From: Flavobacterium fluviale
Lineage (GTDB): Bacteria; Bacteroidota; Bacteroidia; Flavobacteriales; Flavobacteriaceae
Assembly (NCBI RefSeq): GCF_003312915.1
Contig: NZ_CP030261.1
Span: forward strand, 2,790,001-2,854,000
DNA: 64,000 bases
Reading direction: 5' to 3'
This document shows positions 1 through 8,570 of the stretch, piece after piece. The notes under the pieces are model-generated. The model worked only from the letters and a program-made list of their open reading frames with translations, searched no databases and had not been told where the DNA came from. Made by a program: the position numbers and the translations under genes. Numbering within the stretch: the first letter of the stretch is position 1; each line of letters starts with the position of its first letter.

Positions 1-669
1 AAATGGCATTAAAAGCATAAAACTAATGGTAACATTTGCATTTTTTTTGACTTTACTCAAGATGAACGATAGAATTTTTGCCATTACAAAACCAACCAAA
101 AAACCACCTCCCAGCAATAGAATAAATTGTAATGTTGCCTCCCAGATAATAAATGCAGATCCCATAACTGCCGCAACCGCAAATCGATAGGCTACTAGTG
201 CCGAAGCATCGTTTATAAGGCTTTCGCCTTCAAGAATAGTGATGGTTTTATGAGATATTCCGAGTCCTTTGGTAATGCTTACGGCAGCTACAGCATCGGT
301 TGCAGAAAGAATGGCTCCAATTACAAATGCAAGCGGCCAGGTAATATTAGGAATCATATAATGCGCTACAACGGCAATCCAAAAGGTGGTAAGGAAAACC
401 AAAGTAATGGCTAAAGTTCCTATTGTATTAATATTAGTTTTAAAATCTTTTGGAGAAATATTAAAAGAAGCATCATACAATAAAGGCGGCAGAAACAGTA
501 GAAAAATAATTTCAGGATTAATTTCGATTTCTGCCATTGTTGGAATAAAACCAATTGCAATTCCAACAATTACAAGGAGAATAGGGTAGGGTAATTTTGC
601 TTTTTCAGCAAAGGCAGATAATCCTATGACAATGGCAAGTATAAATATAATGATGCTGTAATTTTCCAT
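1..669 (-). CDS. CPA1-family Na+/H+ antiporter, N-terminal part
   Basis: Cation/proton antiporter of the inner membrane, exchanging Na+ (or K+) for H+. Only the first 223 codons are present; the C-terminal part lies beyond the left edge of the window. The start is the ATG at 669. The translation is a run of hydrophobic helices and carries the family hallmarks: a LFLPPLLYDASF segment near residue 60, ATDAVAAVS near residue 120 and EGESLINDASA near residue 145. The ATDAVA and EGESLxND motifs include the acidic residues that bind the cation in NhaP/NHE-type exchangers. The next gene on this strand, the lipoprotein at 723-1469, lies 53 bp upstream and could share a transcript. Substrate ion cannot be decided from sequence. 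Confidence 0.9.
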   Translation of the reverse strand, partial: MENYSIIIFILAIVIGLSAFAEKAKLPYPILLVIVGIAIGFIPTMAEIEINPEIIFLLFLPPLLYDASFNISPKDFKTNINTIGTLAITLVFLTTFWIAVVAHYMIPNITWPLAFVIGAILSATDAVAAVSITKGLGISHKTITILEGESLINDASALVAYRFAVAAVMGSAFIIWEATLQFILLLGGGFLVGFVMAKILSFILSKVKKNANVTISFMLLMPF

Positions 670-722
670 TTTGGCAAATATTCTAGTTTTAGGAGTTGGA
701 TAGTGTATTATCGATAAGCATC

Positions 723-1469
723 TTATCTGTTAAATACATCAGTAATAGAAGTTTTTTCGAACAAGTAAGGTTCTTTTTTTATTTTTTTGGTTTCAGATGT
801 TGTTGGCTCATCTTCTTTCATTGTATTAGTTTCGGTTGTTGTTATTTCTGCTTTTTCTAAGTCGTAAAAAAATCCTGAACGACCACCTGCACCGGCAGAA
901 TAGATTTCCATATTGCTCAATACAAAATTGTTTTCAATATATTTAAATTGACTTAAAAATGTACCGCTGGCACCCATTCCATACAGATTGATATTTAGTT
1001 CACCTTTTTCTATGCTAATATCTTCTGTGTCATATAATTTGTAATCATGTTCGTTGTATTCAACCGGCATAGTTATATCAGAAACTTTGTCTAAACGATA
1101 AGACTTGTCTTCATTTTGCAAAAGAATCAGCATTGGTCTTTTTAATACGTTGCTTCGTTTATGCTTTAATACAACGGCAATATCATCTAAACCGTCGTTG
1201 TTTAAGTCTCCTTCTGCCTCGTATTGAATATTATAAACATCAATTTTAGGAAGGAAATCTGAAATTTTATTTCCAGTTTTTGGATAAGTAACATTTGGTT
1301 CAGAAGGAATGTCTTCTTCAGATTCATCAGCTGTTTCTTCAAATTCTTCATTAGCAGGCAGGCTGTCGGTAACTGTGGTGTTGTTTGAAGAAGATGCCAC
1401 CTCTTTTTTACAAGATTGTATTGCGAAAATAAGCAATAGATAAATGGTAAATACGATTCCTTTTTTCAT
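723..1469 (-). CDS. hypothetical lipoprotein with FG-GAP-like segment
   Basis: A 248-residue secreted lipoprotein of unknown function. The N terminus is a short basic start, a hydrophobic stretch and the lipobox-like IQSCKKE, so Cys20 is the expected lipidation site. Residues 20-60 are a low-complexity acidic/serine linker. Near residue 88 the sequence GDLNNDGLDDIAVVL resembles the Ca2+-binding DxNxDG loop of FG-GAP/VCBS repeats, here apparently as a single copy. The rest has no recognised motif; the C terminus (about residues 210-240) is rich in Thr, Glu and Lys. A -7 box lies just upstream at 1492-1499. Confidence 0.75.
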   Translation of the reverse strand: MKKGIVFTIYLLLIFAIQSCKKEVASSSNNTTVTDSLPANEEFEETADESEEDIPSEPNVTYPKTGNKISDFLPKIDVYNIQYEAEGDLNNDGLDDIAVVLKHKRSNVLKRPMLILLQNEDKSYRLDKVSDITMPVEYNEHDYKLYDTEDISIEKGELNINLYGMGASGTFLSQFKYIENNFVLSNMEIYSAGAGGRSGFFYDLEKAEITTTETNTMKEDEPTTSETKKIKKEPYLFEKTSITDVFNR

Positions 1470-1491
1470 CAGTTTAGGTTTAATATTTTTT

Positions 1492-1499
1492 CAAATATA
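1492..1499 (-). promoter_or_regulatory. -7 box (TATATTTG) of the 723-1469 lipoprotein gene
   Basis: Read on the minus strand, TATATTTG matches the Bacteroidota -7 consensus TAnnTTTG exactly. It lies 22 bp before the ATG at 1469. No clear TTG -33 element is seen at the expected distance. Confidence 0.5.
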
Positions 1500-1537
1500 A
1501 ATTATTTTCTTACAGGATTTTTAAGAATTATGATGGA

Positions 1538-3025
1538 TTAGTTTCTGTTTAATTGTTTTTCTAAATTTTCAATTTCAGACGGACCGCTGACATGTTTTTG
1601 TTTAATATCTCCGTCATTGTCAGCTAAAAAATGCCACGGAATTCCAAAAGATTGACTGCCGTAAAGTTTCAGTAAATCGGCATATAATTTTTCATTTGCT
1701 CTAATATGATAACCTTCTAAATTGTAAAAATGAATCATTTCCTGCCATTGTTTATCTCTGTTTTCCTTGTCAATAGAGATATAAACCATTGTGATTTCTT
1801 TAGAAGCTAATAAAGAATATAATTTCGGATTCTCTTTAAATTCAGACTTGCAAGGCCCGCACCAAGTTGCCCAAATATCGACATAGAACTGTTTTTTATT
1901 TAAACTTTTTAAAACTTCCTTAACCGTATTAACTGAAGAATTATTATCGATAAACTGGATTTTTGGATTTAAAGGCTCTTTTTGTCTGGCATGAAAAGTT
2001 ATAATGGGAATAATAAGAGGTTCTATAAAAGTAGTATAGGAACTCTGAGGATATTCTTTTTTGAATTGTTCAAAAAGGGCGATCAATTCTTTTTCGTAAT
2101 TTTTATTCATCGTTTCATAATAAAGGTATGCGGCAAAGTAATATTCTAACTGGAGTCCAGATAGATTTTTTTTTGCATAATTAATATTATGGGTGTGAAT
2201 AAGTCCTTTTTTGTGGAACTCACTTAGAGCGGCAGTGTCTGTAGAATCTAAAATAAGCTCGTTATAGCGCAGATAATTTTCGGTATAGAAATAAAACCAA
2301 GGAGAACTTAAAAGAGCAGGATTTGTAACAGGGTTCGATTTAAAAATTTCTTCCCAAAGCTTTTTATATTCAGCAGCAGGAAGTGAATTTTTGTTTTGTT
2401 TTGAAGATAAGTAGTTTATGAAAGCCACACTGCCGAGAATACCTTTATGAAAATAATCTCTGTCGGTTTTAACAAGATCGAAAAAACTCTTTGAAATGAT
2501 TTTATTTTGTAACAATTTTTCAAAACCTCCAATTTCAGAGATTCTGCGCTGTTCCACTTTTTGTTTTACTTCAAAGGCGAGGCTGTCTTTTCTATAATCT
2601 TTCGTTTCCGTTTCAAAATGTCCTCCAGCGATCATACTTCGATTGACAATTTGGTTGTATAATTCCTGTCCTTTTTTATTTTTGGATTCTACACTAAAAC
2701 TATTACCAGAAACTTCAGTATTAATATTGATCGTATACTGCATTCCAGGCTCGGCAATTATAGTTCCGTACGATTTATATTGATTAGCTAAATCTATAAA
2801 TGAGGTTTTTTCTAAATTAATGTTGATTTTAAAATTCCCCAGTGGATCTATTTGTACAGAATTTGTGAAACCAAAGTAGTCAATGCCGTTGATGGGCAAA
2901 GTGTATTCAATTATGTCAGGAATTTTTCCAGTGATTTTTCCAGTGATTTGGATATCATTATTTTTCTTCTGCGCTGTTGCAATTACTGGAATTAAAACTG
3001 CTAAAATAAATCGAATTATCCTCAT
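1538..3025 (-). CDS. TlpA-type thioredoxin-domain protein, exported
   Basis: A 495-residue exported thiol-disulfide oxidoreductase of the TlpA/ResA class. Residues 1-18 form a signal peptide (ends ATA-QKK). Residues 20-120 resemble the DUF4369-like N-terminal beta domain common in Bacteroidota TlpA proteins. The middle (about 120-345) is helical with no motif. The thioredoxin fold starts near residue 355 and has the redox site WATWCGPC with cysteines 389 and 392; a cis-proline-like SFGIPWHF follows near residue 463. Such proteins reduce or isomerise disulfides in the periplasm, but the client is unknown here. Another TlpA-type protein lies at 47182. A -7 box is present upstream at 3057-3064. 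Confidence 0.85.
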   Translation of the reverse strand: MRIIRFILAVLIPVIATAQKKNNDIQITGKITGKIPDIIEYTLPINGIDYFGFTNSVQIDPLGNFKININLEKTSFIDLANQYKSYGTIIAEPGMQYTININTEVSGNSFSVESKNKKGQELYNQIVNRSMIAGGHFETETKDYRKDSLAFEVKQKVEQRRISEIGGFEKLLQNKIISKSFFDLVKTDRDYFHKGILGSVAFINYLSSKQNKNSLPAAEYKKLWEEIFKSNPVTNPALLSSPWFYFYTENYLRYNELILDSTDTAALSEFHKKGLIHTHNINYAKKNLSGLQLEYYFAAYLYYETMNKNYEKELIALFEQFKKEYPQSSYTTFIEPLIIPIITFHARQKEPLNPKIQFIDNNSSVNTVKEVLKSLNKKQFYVDIWATWCGPCKSEFKENPKLYSLLASKEITMVYISIDKENRDKQWQEMIHFYNLEGYHIRANEKLYADLLKLYGSQSFGIPWHFLADNDGDIKQKHVSGPSEIENLEKQLNRN

Positions 3026-3056
3026 AAATTTAGATTTAATCAGGTTAAGATTATCT

Positions 3057-3064
3057 CAAATATA
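3057..3064 (-). promoter_or_regulatory. -7 box (TATATTTG) of the TlpA-type gene
   Basis: TATATTTG on the minus strand, 31 bp before the ATG at 3025. A CAA (TTG on the minus strand) at 3080-3082 is 15 bp away, somewhat closer than the usual -33 spacing. The promoter lies back-to-back with the dnaK regulatory region. Confidence 0.45.
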
Positions 3065-3110
3065 AATTAAATAGCATTACAAATGACATAATTAGAGCGA
3101 TATGCCATGA

Positions 3111-3175
3111 TTGTCAGGTTTGAAAAATGTCATGTTGTCAGAAGATTATTGTCGTGCCAATATTAAAACTGACAA
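3111..3175 (+). promoter_or_regulatory. repeated TTGTCAG/CTGACAA boxes upstream of dnaK
   Basis: TTGTCAG occurs at 3111-3117 and 3135-3141, exactly 24 bp apart, and its inverse CTGACAA at 3169-3175. Partial copies (TGTCA at 3128, ATGACA at 3083) lie between or near them. They precede the sigma-54-like promoter at 3196-3210 and are likely binding sites for the regulator of the dnaK heat-shock gene. This is inference from arrangement; no CIRCE element is visible. Confidence 0.5.
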
Positions 3176-3195
3176 ATTACTTTAGTTTTTTATCT

Positions 3196-3210
3196 TGGCA
3201 CAAAGATTGA
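3196..3210 (+). promoter_or_regulatory. sigma-54-like -24/-12 promoter of dnaK
   Basis: TGGCAC (3196-3201), five bases, then TTGA (3207-3210). The GG at 3197-3198 and the G at 3209 are 12 bp apart, which is the RpoN (sigma-54) spacing. The only departure from TGGCAC-N5-TTGC is A for C at the -12 position. Transcription would start near 3222, leaving a leader of about 40 nt before dnaK. A housekeeping -7 box is less convincing here: TATCTTGG at 3191-3198 has one mismatch and overlaps the -24 element. Confidence 0.5.
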
Positions 3211-3260
3211 CTTATGCCACCTGAGTTATAAAATTAAATCAAAAATTAAATATATAAAAA

Positions 3261-5147
3261 ATGGGTAAAATAATCGGAATTGACTTAGGTACGACGAACT
3301 CTTGTGTTTCTGTAATGGAAGGTAACGAAGCAGTTGTTATCCCTAACGCAGAAGGAAAAAGAACTACACCATCTATCATCGCTTTTGTTGAAGGTGGCGA
3401 AATTAAAGTAGGTGATCCTGCAAAAAGACAAGCAGTAACGAATCCTACAAAAACGATTGCTTCTATTAAACGTTTTATGGGACACACTTTTGCTGAAACT
3501 CAAGATGAGGCAAAAAGAGTTCCTTACAGTGTTGTAAAAGGTGACAACAATACGCCGCGTGTGGATATTGACGGTCGTTTATACACTGCTCAAGAATTGT
3601 CTGCAATGACACTTCAAAAAATGAAAAAAACTGCTGAAGACTATTTAGGTCAAACTGTAACTGAAGCGGTTATTACTGTTCCTGCTTACTTTAACGATGC
3701 ACAGCGTCAAGCTACAAAAGAAGCTGGTGAAATCGCCGGTCTTAAAGTTATGCGTATCATCAACGAGCCAACTGCTGCTGCACTTGCTTACGGATTAGAT
3801 AAAAAAGGAACTGATCAAAAAATTGCTGTTTACGATTTAGGTGGAGGTACTTTTGATATCTCTGTTCTTGAATTAGGAGACGGTGTATTTGAAGTATTAT
3901 CTACAAATGGTGATACTCACTTAGGTGGTGATGATTTTGACCAAGTTATTATTGACTGGTTAGCTGACGAATTCAAATCTGAAGAAGGAATTGATTTACG
4001 TTTAGATCCAATGTCATTACAACGTTTAAAAGAAGCTGCTGAGAAAGCTAAGATTGAATTATCATCTTCTGCTGAAACAGAAATCAACTTACCATACGTA
4101 ACTGCTACTGCTTCTGGACCAAAACACTTAGTGAAAAAATTATCTAGAGCTAAATTTGAGCAATTATCTGATACTTTAGTAAAACGTTCTATGGAGCCAG
4201 TTGCTAAAGCATTAAAAGATGCAGGTTTATCTACATCTGATATCGACGAAGTAATCCTTGTAGGAGGTTCTACTCGTATGCCAAGAATCGCTGACGAAGT
4301 TGAAAAATTCTTCGGTAAAAAAGCATCTAAAGGTGTTAACCCTGATGAGGTTGTTGCTATTGGAGCTGCTATTCAAGGTGGAGTTTTATCTGGAGATGTA
4401 AAAGATGTATTGTTACTTGACGTAACACCTCTTTCTTTAGGTATCGAAACTATGGGTGGTGTATTGACTAAATTAATCGAGTCTAACACAACTATCCCAA
4501 CTAAAAAATCTCAAGTATTCTCTACTGCTGCTGATTCTCAACCATCTGTTGAAATCCACGTATTACAAGGAGAAAGAGCAATGGCTGTTGATAACAAAAC
4601 TATCGGTCGTTTCCACTTAGATGGTATTCCACCAGCACCAAGAGGAGTTCCTCAAATCGAAGTAACTTTCGATATCGATGCTAATGGTATCATCAAAGTT
4701 TCTGCAACTGATAAAGGAACTGGAAAATCTCACGATATCCGTATCGAAGCTTCTTCTGGATTAACAGCTGAAGAAATCGAAAAAATGAAAAAAGATGCTG
4801 AAGCTAACGCTGATGCTGACAGAATTGCAAAAGAAAGAGCTGAGAAATTGAACGAAGCTGATAGTACTATTTTCCAAACTGAATCTCAATTGAAAGAGTT
4901 AGGAGATAAACTTACAGATGAGCACAAAACAGCTATCGAATATGCTTTAACTGAATTGAGAATGGCTCACCAATCTCAAGATCTTGATGCAATCCAAAAA
5001 GGATTAGACAATGTAAATGCAGCTTGGAAAACAGCTACAGAAGCAATGTACGCTCAAGGTAGTGACCAAGGTCAACAAGCTGCTCCACAACAAGAGCAGT
5101 CTTCTGGAGACAATGTTGAAGACGTTGAATTCGAAGAAGTCAAATAG
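3261..5147 (+). CDS. dnaK: chaperone protein DnaK (Hsp70)
   Basis: ATP-dependent cytosolic chaperone that folds and protects proteins together with DnaJ and GrpE, neither of which is in this window. The 628-residue length is typical. Visible motifs are the N-terminal phosphate loop [14 protein letters not shown] (residues 5-18), the second phosphate loop [14 protein letters not shown] near 190, the adenosine motif [11 protein letters not shown] near 333, and the interdomain linker [13 protein letters not shown] near 385, followed by the substrate-binding beta domain and helical lid. The tail is rich in Gln and Ser and ends EFEEVK, as in bacterial DnaK. Upstream lie repeated TTGTCAG boxes and a sigma-54-like promoter; a strong terminator follows, so the gene is probably monocistronic. 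Confidence 0.99.
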   Translation: MGKIIGIDLGTTNSCVSVMEGNEAVVIPNAEGKRTTPSIIAFVEGGEIKVGDPAKRQAVTNPTKTIASIKRFMGHTFAETQDEAKRVPYSVVKGDNNTPRVDIDGRLYTAQELSAMTLQKMKKTAEDYLGQTVTEAVITVPAYFNDAQRQATKEAGEIAGLKVMRIINEPTAAALAYGLDKKGTDQKIAVYDLGGGTFDISVLELGDGVFEVLSTNGDTHLGGDDFDQVIIDWLADEFKSEEGIDLRLDPMSLQRLKEAAEKAKIELSSSAETEINLPYVTATASGPKHLVKKLSRAKFEQLSDTLVKRSMEPVAKALKDAGLSTSDIDEVILVGGSTRMPRIADEVEKFFGKKASKGVNPDEVVAIGAAIQGGVLSGDVKDVLLLDVTPLSLGIETMGGVLTKLIESNTTIPTKKSQVFSTAADSQPSVEIHVLQGERAMAVDNKTIGRFHLDGIPPAPRGVPQIEVTFDIDANGIIKVSATDKGTGKSHDIRIEASSGLTAEEIEKMKKDAEANADADRIAKERAEKLNEADSTIFQTESQLKELGDKLTDEHKTAIEYALTELRMAHQSQDLDAIQKGLDNVNAAWKTATEAMYAQGSDQGQQAAPQQEQSSGDNVEDVEFEEVK

Positions 5148-5180
5148 GGTTAATTAACATCGGTTAATAATAAGTGCTAA

Positions 5181-5220
5181 ACCGCTGTAAACTTTAAGTT
5201 TACAGCGGTTTTTCTTTTTT
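5181..5220 (+). terminator. intrinsic terminator of dnaK
   Basis: A perfect 13-bp stem (ACCGCTGTAAACT with its complement at 5197-5209), a three-base loop, then a T-rich run to 5220. It lies 33 bp after the dnaK stop codon. Confidence 0.9.
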
Positions 5221-5296
5221 CTTTTTTATTGTTTCTGCTCTTTTTTAATCGTTTTTCATCATATATTTGTACCACATTTGCACCGGCACTTAAGTG

Positions 5297-5311
5297 GAGA
5301 CAAAGTGTCTC
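5297..5311. promoter_or_regulatory. small hairpin in front of the decayed HTH gene
   Basis: GAGACA-AAG-TGTCTC is a perfect 6-bp inverted repeat between the dnaK terminator and the HTH pseudogene. Just upstream, TATATTTG at 5262-5269 fits the -7 consensus. The hairpin could be an operator or part of the integration site of the island; nothing in the sequence decides between these. Confidence 0.3.
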
Positions 5312-5351
5312 TTATGTATACTTATTGTACCGTAATAAAGGGATATGGACG

Positions 5352-5772
5352 ATGAAAAGATTAAATAAAGAATATCTTTTTCGGGGAAGAATTGTTGCCC
5401 CAAAATCGTGGCTTCTGTATACTGGTCAACTAAATGCAGCAATTTTTTGGTGTTGCCAAAAGGACTCTTTATAGGCTTGTTCGCGAGGCAAAAATTCCGT
5501 CAGTTAATCTGGGAACCTAGCTTCTAGCGATTGACCTCAAAATCATTGCCGAGATTTTTGCCATTTTCCACAGCCTGCTGGAATCTAAATACATTGAAGA
5601 AAAAATTATACAGACTTGAAAAAGAAGACTGCTATTCAATTAGCGAAATAGCTGAGAGATTTAAAATATCTGAAGGTTCTGTCGACAGCCATATCCGTAA
5701 TATTCAATACCAACCAGACAGAGGGTAAAGTATCTATATGCTCCAAAAATGGGAAATGACAACTTTGTATAA
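5352..5772 (+). pseudogene. decayed helix-turn-helix (excisionase-like) gene beside integrase
   Basis: Remnant of a DNA-binding protein that accompanies Bacteroidota tyrosine integrases. An ATG at 5352 gives MKRLNKEYLF. The first HTH is read in another frame at about 5434-5511 (FFGVAKRTLYRLVREAKIPS, then VNLGT and a stop). A second HTH appears in a third frame at about 5628-5700 (CYSISEIAERFKISEG...). The C terminus YLYAPKMGNDNFV ends at the TAA at 5770-5772. Known homologues have the same order, with repeated HTH units ending in a VYAPK-like segment. At least two frameshifts and several in-frame stops show it is broken. It lies 15 bp before the intact integrase, so control of excision by this factor is probably lost. 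Confidence 0.7.
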
Positions 5773-5787
5773 CGGAAATGATTTTAA

Positions 5788-7047
5788 ATGAAACAATTAG
5801 CGAAAACCAAGGCAACTGTACGTCTTCGAAAAGCAGAAGACAAAAATGAATGGTATGTTTACATAGAAAGCTATCCTGTTGAGGTTTCGGGAAAGAAAAC
5901 TCCCCAGAGAATCCGTGAATATATAAGCAGATCCGTTACAACAGTTGAGTGGGACAATAAAAGAACCGCCCGGACAGATGCAACGGGAATAAAAACCTAC
6001 AAACCAAAGCGAAGCGATAACGGAATTATAATGTGCAGGAGCGAGAGCGACCGTGAAATAATGCTTTATGCTGACGGAATACGTAAAATTCGGCAGAAGG
6101 AATATGATAATAGAGATCTATACAGTGACGCTGACAACCTATTGGCTGAACAGAAAGAAAAAAGGCAGGAGAATTTTATTGAATACATTGCTACTTTGGC
6201 GGCTAAAAGACATGCTAGAAGTTCAAAATCTATTCAGATCAATTGGAAGCGGACCAGAGAATTTTTAAAAAGCTATTCAGGAGACAGCCTGATATTTTCC
6301 CAGATTGACCACAGAATGGCACAGGATTTTAAACTGTTTTTATTAGCTGCGCCACTAGAAGGAAATAGAAAAGGAACCATTTCCAGCAACAGTGCGGGAA
6401 CCTATTTTTCAATATTTAAAGCTGCTTTGAAACAGGCTTTTATAGACGGATATTTAATGGTTGATTTATCTTCAAAAATAAAAGGAATTCCGGAGCAGGA
6501 ATCAAGACGTGAATATCTGACCATTACAGAATTGAATGGACTGGCATCAACAGCATGTGAAAAAGACGTCCTTAAAAGAGCCACACTTTTCTCAGCGCTT
6601 ACAGGACTGAGGCATTCCGACATAAAGAAGCTCCGCTGGAAAGAAGTAACTGTGGAAGGCGGCATGGCTAAACTGCATTTCAGACAGAAAAAGACAAAGG
6701 CTTTTGAATATATGCCTATTTCCCAGCAGGCTTTCCAGCTTTGCGGAGAACCGAGGCTTCCCCATCAGCTTGTTTTTGAGGACTTAACAGACATAACGTG
6801 GATTTCGCGCCCCCTAAAAAAATGGGTTGAATCGGCAGGCATTAAAAAAAATATTACCTTCCACTGCTTCCGTCATACATTTGCAACACTGCAGCTAGCG
6901 AGCGGCACAGACATTTATACGGTCAGTAAAATGCTGGGACATGCCGACGTAAGAACTACTGAAATCTATACAAAAGTAATAGATGAGAAGAAAATCAAGG
7001 CATCAGAAGCTATACAATTGGAATCTTTAAAGAAAAAAGAAGTGTAA
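5788..7047 (+). CDS. tyrosine recombinase / integrase
   Basis: Site-specific recombinase of the phage-integrase family, 419 residues, of the type found on Bacteroidota mobile elements. It has an N-terminal arm-binding-like domain (1-110), a SAM-like core-binding domain (about 125-230) and a catalytic domain (240-400). All catalytic residues can be seen: Arg275 in TGLRHSDIKKL, Lys302, His359 and Arg362 in HCFRHTFAT, His385 in LGHADVRTTE and the nucleophile Tyr394 in EIYTKV. The enzyme should therefore be active. It follows the decayed HTH gene and marks the left part of the 5.2-13.8 kb island. No tRNA is adjacent, so the attachment site remains unknown. Confidence 0.93.
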   Translation: MKQLAKTKATVRLRKAEDKNEWYVYIESYPVEVSGKKTPQRIREYISRSVTTVEWDNKRTARTDATGIKTYKPKRSDNGIIMCRSESDREIMLYADGIRKIRQKEYDNRDLYSDADNLLAEQKEKRQENFIEYIATLAAKRHARSSKSIQINWKRTREFLKSYSGDSLIFSQIDHRMAQDFKLFLLAAPLEGNRKGTISSNSAGTYFSIFKAALKQAFIDGYLMVDLSSKIKGIPEQESRREYLTITELNGLASTACEKDVLKRATLFSALTGLRHSDIKKLRWKEVTVEGGMAKLHFRQKKTKAFEYMPISQQAFQLCGEPRLPHQLVFEDLTDITWISRPLKKWVESAGIKKNITFHCFRHTFATLQLASGTDIYTVSKMLGHADVRTTEIYTKVIDEKKIKASEAIQLESLKKKEV

Positions 7048-7574
7048 ATATATCAACTCCAAAAGCAATGAGCTGCAATTCTGATATAAAACTGAAAATA
7101 ATATTCTAACTAGAAATAATCATCTCGATATAAGGAGGGGAGAAAGAGGTTCCTCCTTGATTTATTAAAACCCCAGTAAATACTAGGATTATATGCTATA
7201 AAAGAGGCAGCACAGAAAAAAAAGTGTACCTCGAAATCTTAATCAATTTCTTCATGTAAATATAGGTTAAAATCGATAAAGATTACAAATATAATTCGCT
7301 AATTTCAATAGAGTTAGAAATCTAAAATTAATGAATTTCTGTTGACTGATGCATTTTGAGCCTTTCTTTAAGGAACAATTTTGAGTACTTTTGAGTAATC
7401 ATATTTGTTATGATATCAATCATTTCAAGATTTATATTCTATTTGCGAGAATCTTTCGCTAATGTCAAATATATTGGTAAGCGAATAAAAACTGGATTTC
7501 AAGTTCGAGCAATATTCTTTTCTCACTTTCCAGTATACGTTTGTATATTCATTACTAAACACACCACAAATTAG
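7048..7574. other. 527-bp spacer between convergent integrase and LysR genes
   Basis: No gene is seen. An inverted repeat AAGGAGG/CCTCCTT (7132-7138 and 7152-7158) lies after the integrase but lacks a T-tract. TTCGCTAATTTCAATA at 7295-7310 recurs as TTCGCTAATGTCAAATA at 7455-7471, and AGCGAA at 7480-7485 is the inverse of the start of that repeat. TTTTGAGTA occurs twice, 10 bp apart, at 7379 and 7389. These may be integrase binding sites, but that is inference. Confidence 0.4.
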
Positions 7575-8459
7575 TTAGAGATTATATATGCCAGTTTGTT
7601 TAAGCATTTCGAGAAAGGTTGTTACCGATTTTTTTTCATATGCTTCTTTAATAGAAATTATAACAGCAGTTCTGATCATATCTTTACCTTCAATGGGAAT
7701 AGCAGATAGACCAGGCTCTTTTTTTACAGTGGTCTGCGTTAGTATGGTATGCCATCTGCCGGTTTTTACAATTTCAAGCAAAGTTGGAATATCATTGATT
7801 TCAATGCCGATAACTGGTTTAAGGTTTTTTTTGCTAAAAGCTTCATTTATGAACTGTGTTGTATTGTAACCGCTAGATGGCAGAGCAAGGGAAAGTTTTA
7901 CAATTTCTTCCAATGTGATCGATACTTTGCTTTTTAAATCCGAGTCAGCCGCGGTAACTAGGGTCATTGGGGATGTAAACAACTTTTTATAATTAAAATG
8001 GCCTCCTTCTCCGTTATCTTCAAATGTAAGGACAAAATCCAGCTCAAATCGATTTAACTTTTCAATTAGCTCTCTACTGGTTCCAAATACAATCTGAAAC
8101 TTGATTTTTGGATATTGCTGTGAAAAAGAAATTACAGCCTGCGCAAGCACATTTCGCAGCGCATAGGTAACACCGATGCTTATTTTTCCGTCTGACAGAT
8201 CATTCAGATCATTGAGGAGTTGCAGCCCATCATTTGCTTTTTTGACACTCTGCTGTGCAAATCCGGCAAAAAGGCTTCCTGCTTCAGTAAGTATGATTCT
8301 TTTTCCGATCCGGTTAAATAGAGGCTGGCGCAGTTCCTCCTCAAGCTGTTTTATCTGCTGGGATAAAGTGCTCTGGCTGATATTCATCTGTGCGGCAGCT
8401 TCTGTAAAATTGAGAAGTTCCTTTGCTTTGAGAAAATATTTTAACTGTCTCAGTTCCAT
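7575..8459 (-). CDS. LysR-family transcriptional regulator (CynR-like)
   Basis: DNA-binding regulator of 294 residues. Residues 1-60 are the winged HTH (MELRQLKYFLKAKELLNFTE, then QSTLSQQIKQLEEELRQPLF) and residues about 90-290 the periplasmic-binding-like effector domain (KISIGVTYALRNVLAQ...). Overall it looks like the CynR/CysB-type group. It is transcribed divergently from the MFS exporter at 8571 across a 111-bp spacer, the classic LysR arrangement in which the regulator binds the shared spacer and controls the neighbouring operon. The effector is unknown. Confidence 0.9.
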   Translation of the reverse strand: MELRQLKYFLKAKELLNFTEAAAQMNISQSTLSQQIKQLEEELRQPLFNRIGKRIILTEAGSLFAGFAQQSVKKANDGLQLLNDLNDLSDGKISIGVTYALRNVLAQAVISFSQQYPKIKFQIVFGTSRELIEKLNRFELDFVLTFEDNGEGGHFNYKKLFTSPMTLVTAADSDLKSKVSITLEEIVKLSLALPSSGYNTTQFINEAFSKKNLKPVIGIEINDIPTLLEIVKTGRWHTILTQTTVKKEPGLSAIPIEGKDMIRTAVIISIKEAYEKKSVTTFLEMLKQTGIYNL

Positions 8460-8570
8460 TGTAAATCGGTTTTATCGATGGATGTTATAGAAAAATAACG
8501 TTTTACAAATATAGATGATTTCCTGAACTTTGCAGTATTAAATTATAGGAACCATTCGGCCATTTTTATT

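Noticed and set aside
3239-3503. Reading frames on the minus strand within the start of dnaK
   Set aside because: They are complements of the highly conserved dnaK coding sequence, lack signals of their own and resemble no protein.
5229-5351. Upstream extension of the HTH reading frame
   Set aside because: The region carries a -7 box and a small hairpin and has no protein similarity; only the part from 5352 fits the decayed gene.
5221-5352. A tRNA gene as the integration site of the island
   Set aside because: No cloverleaf-forming sequence or conserved T-arm was found around the integrase.
7132-7158. AAGGAGG/CCTCCTT inverted repeat as integrase terminator
   Set aside because: The loop is long (13 bases) and no T-run follows.
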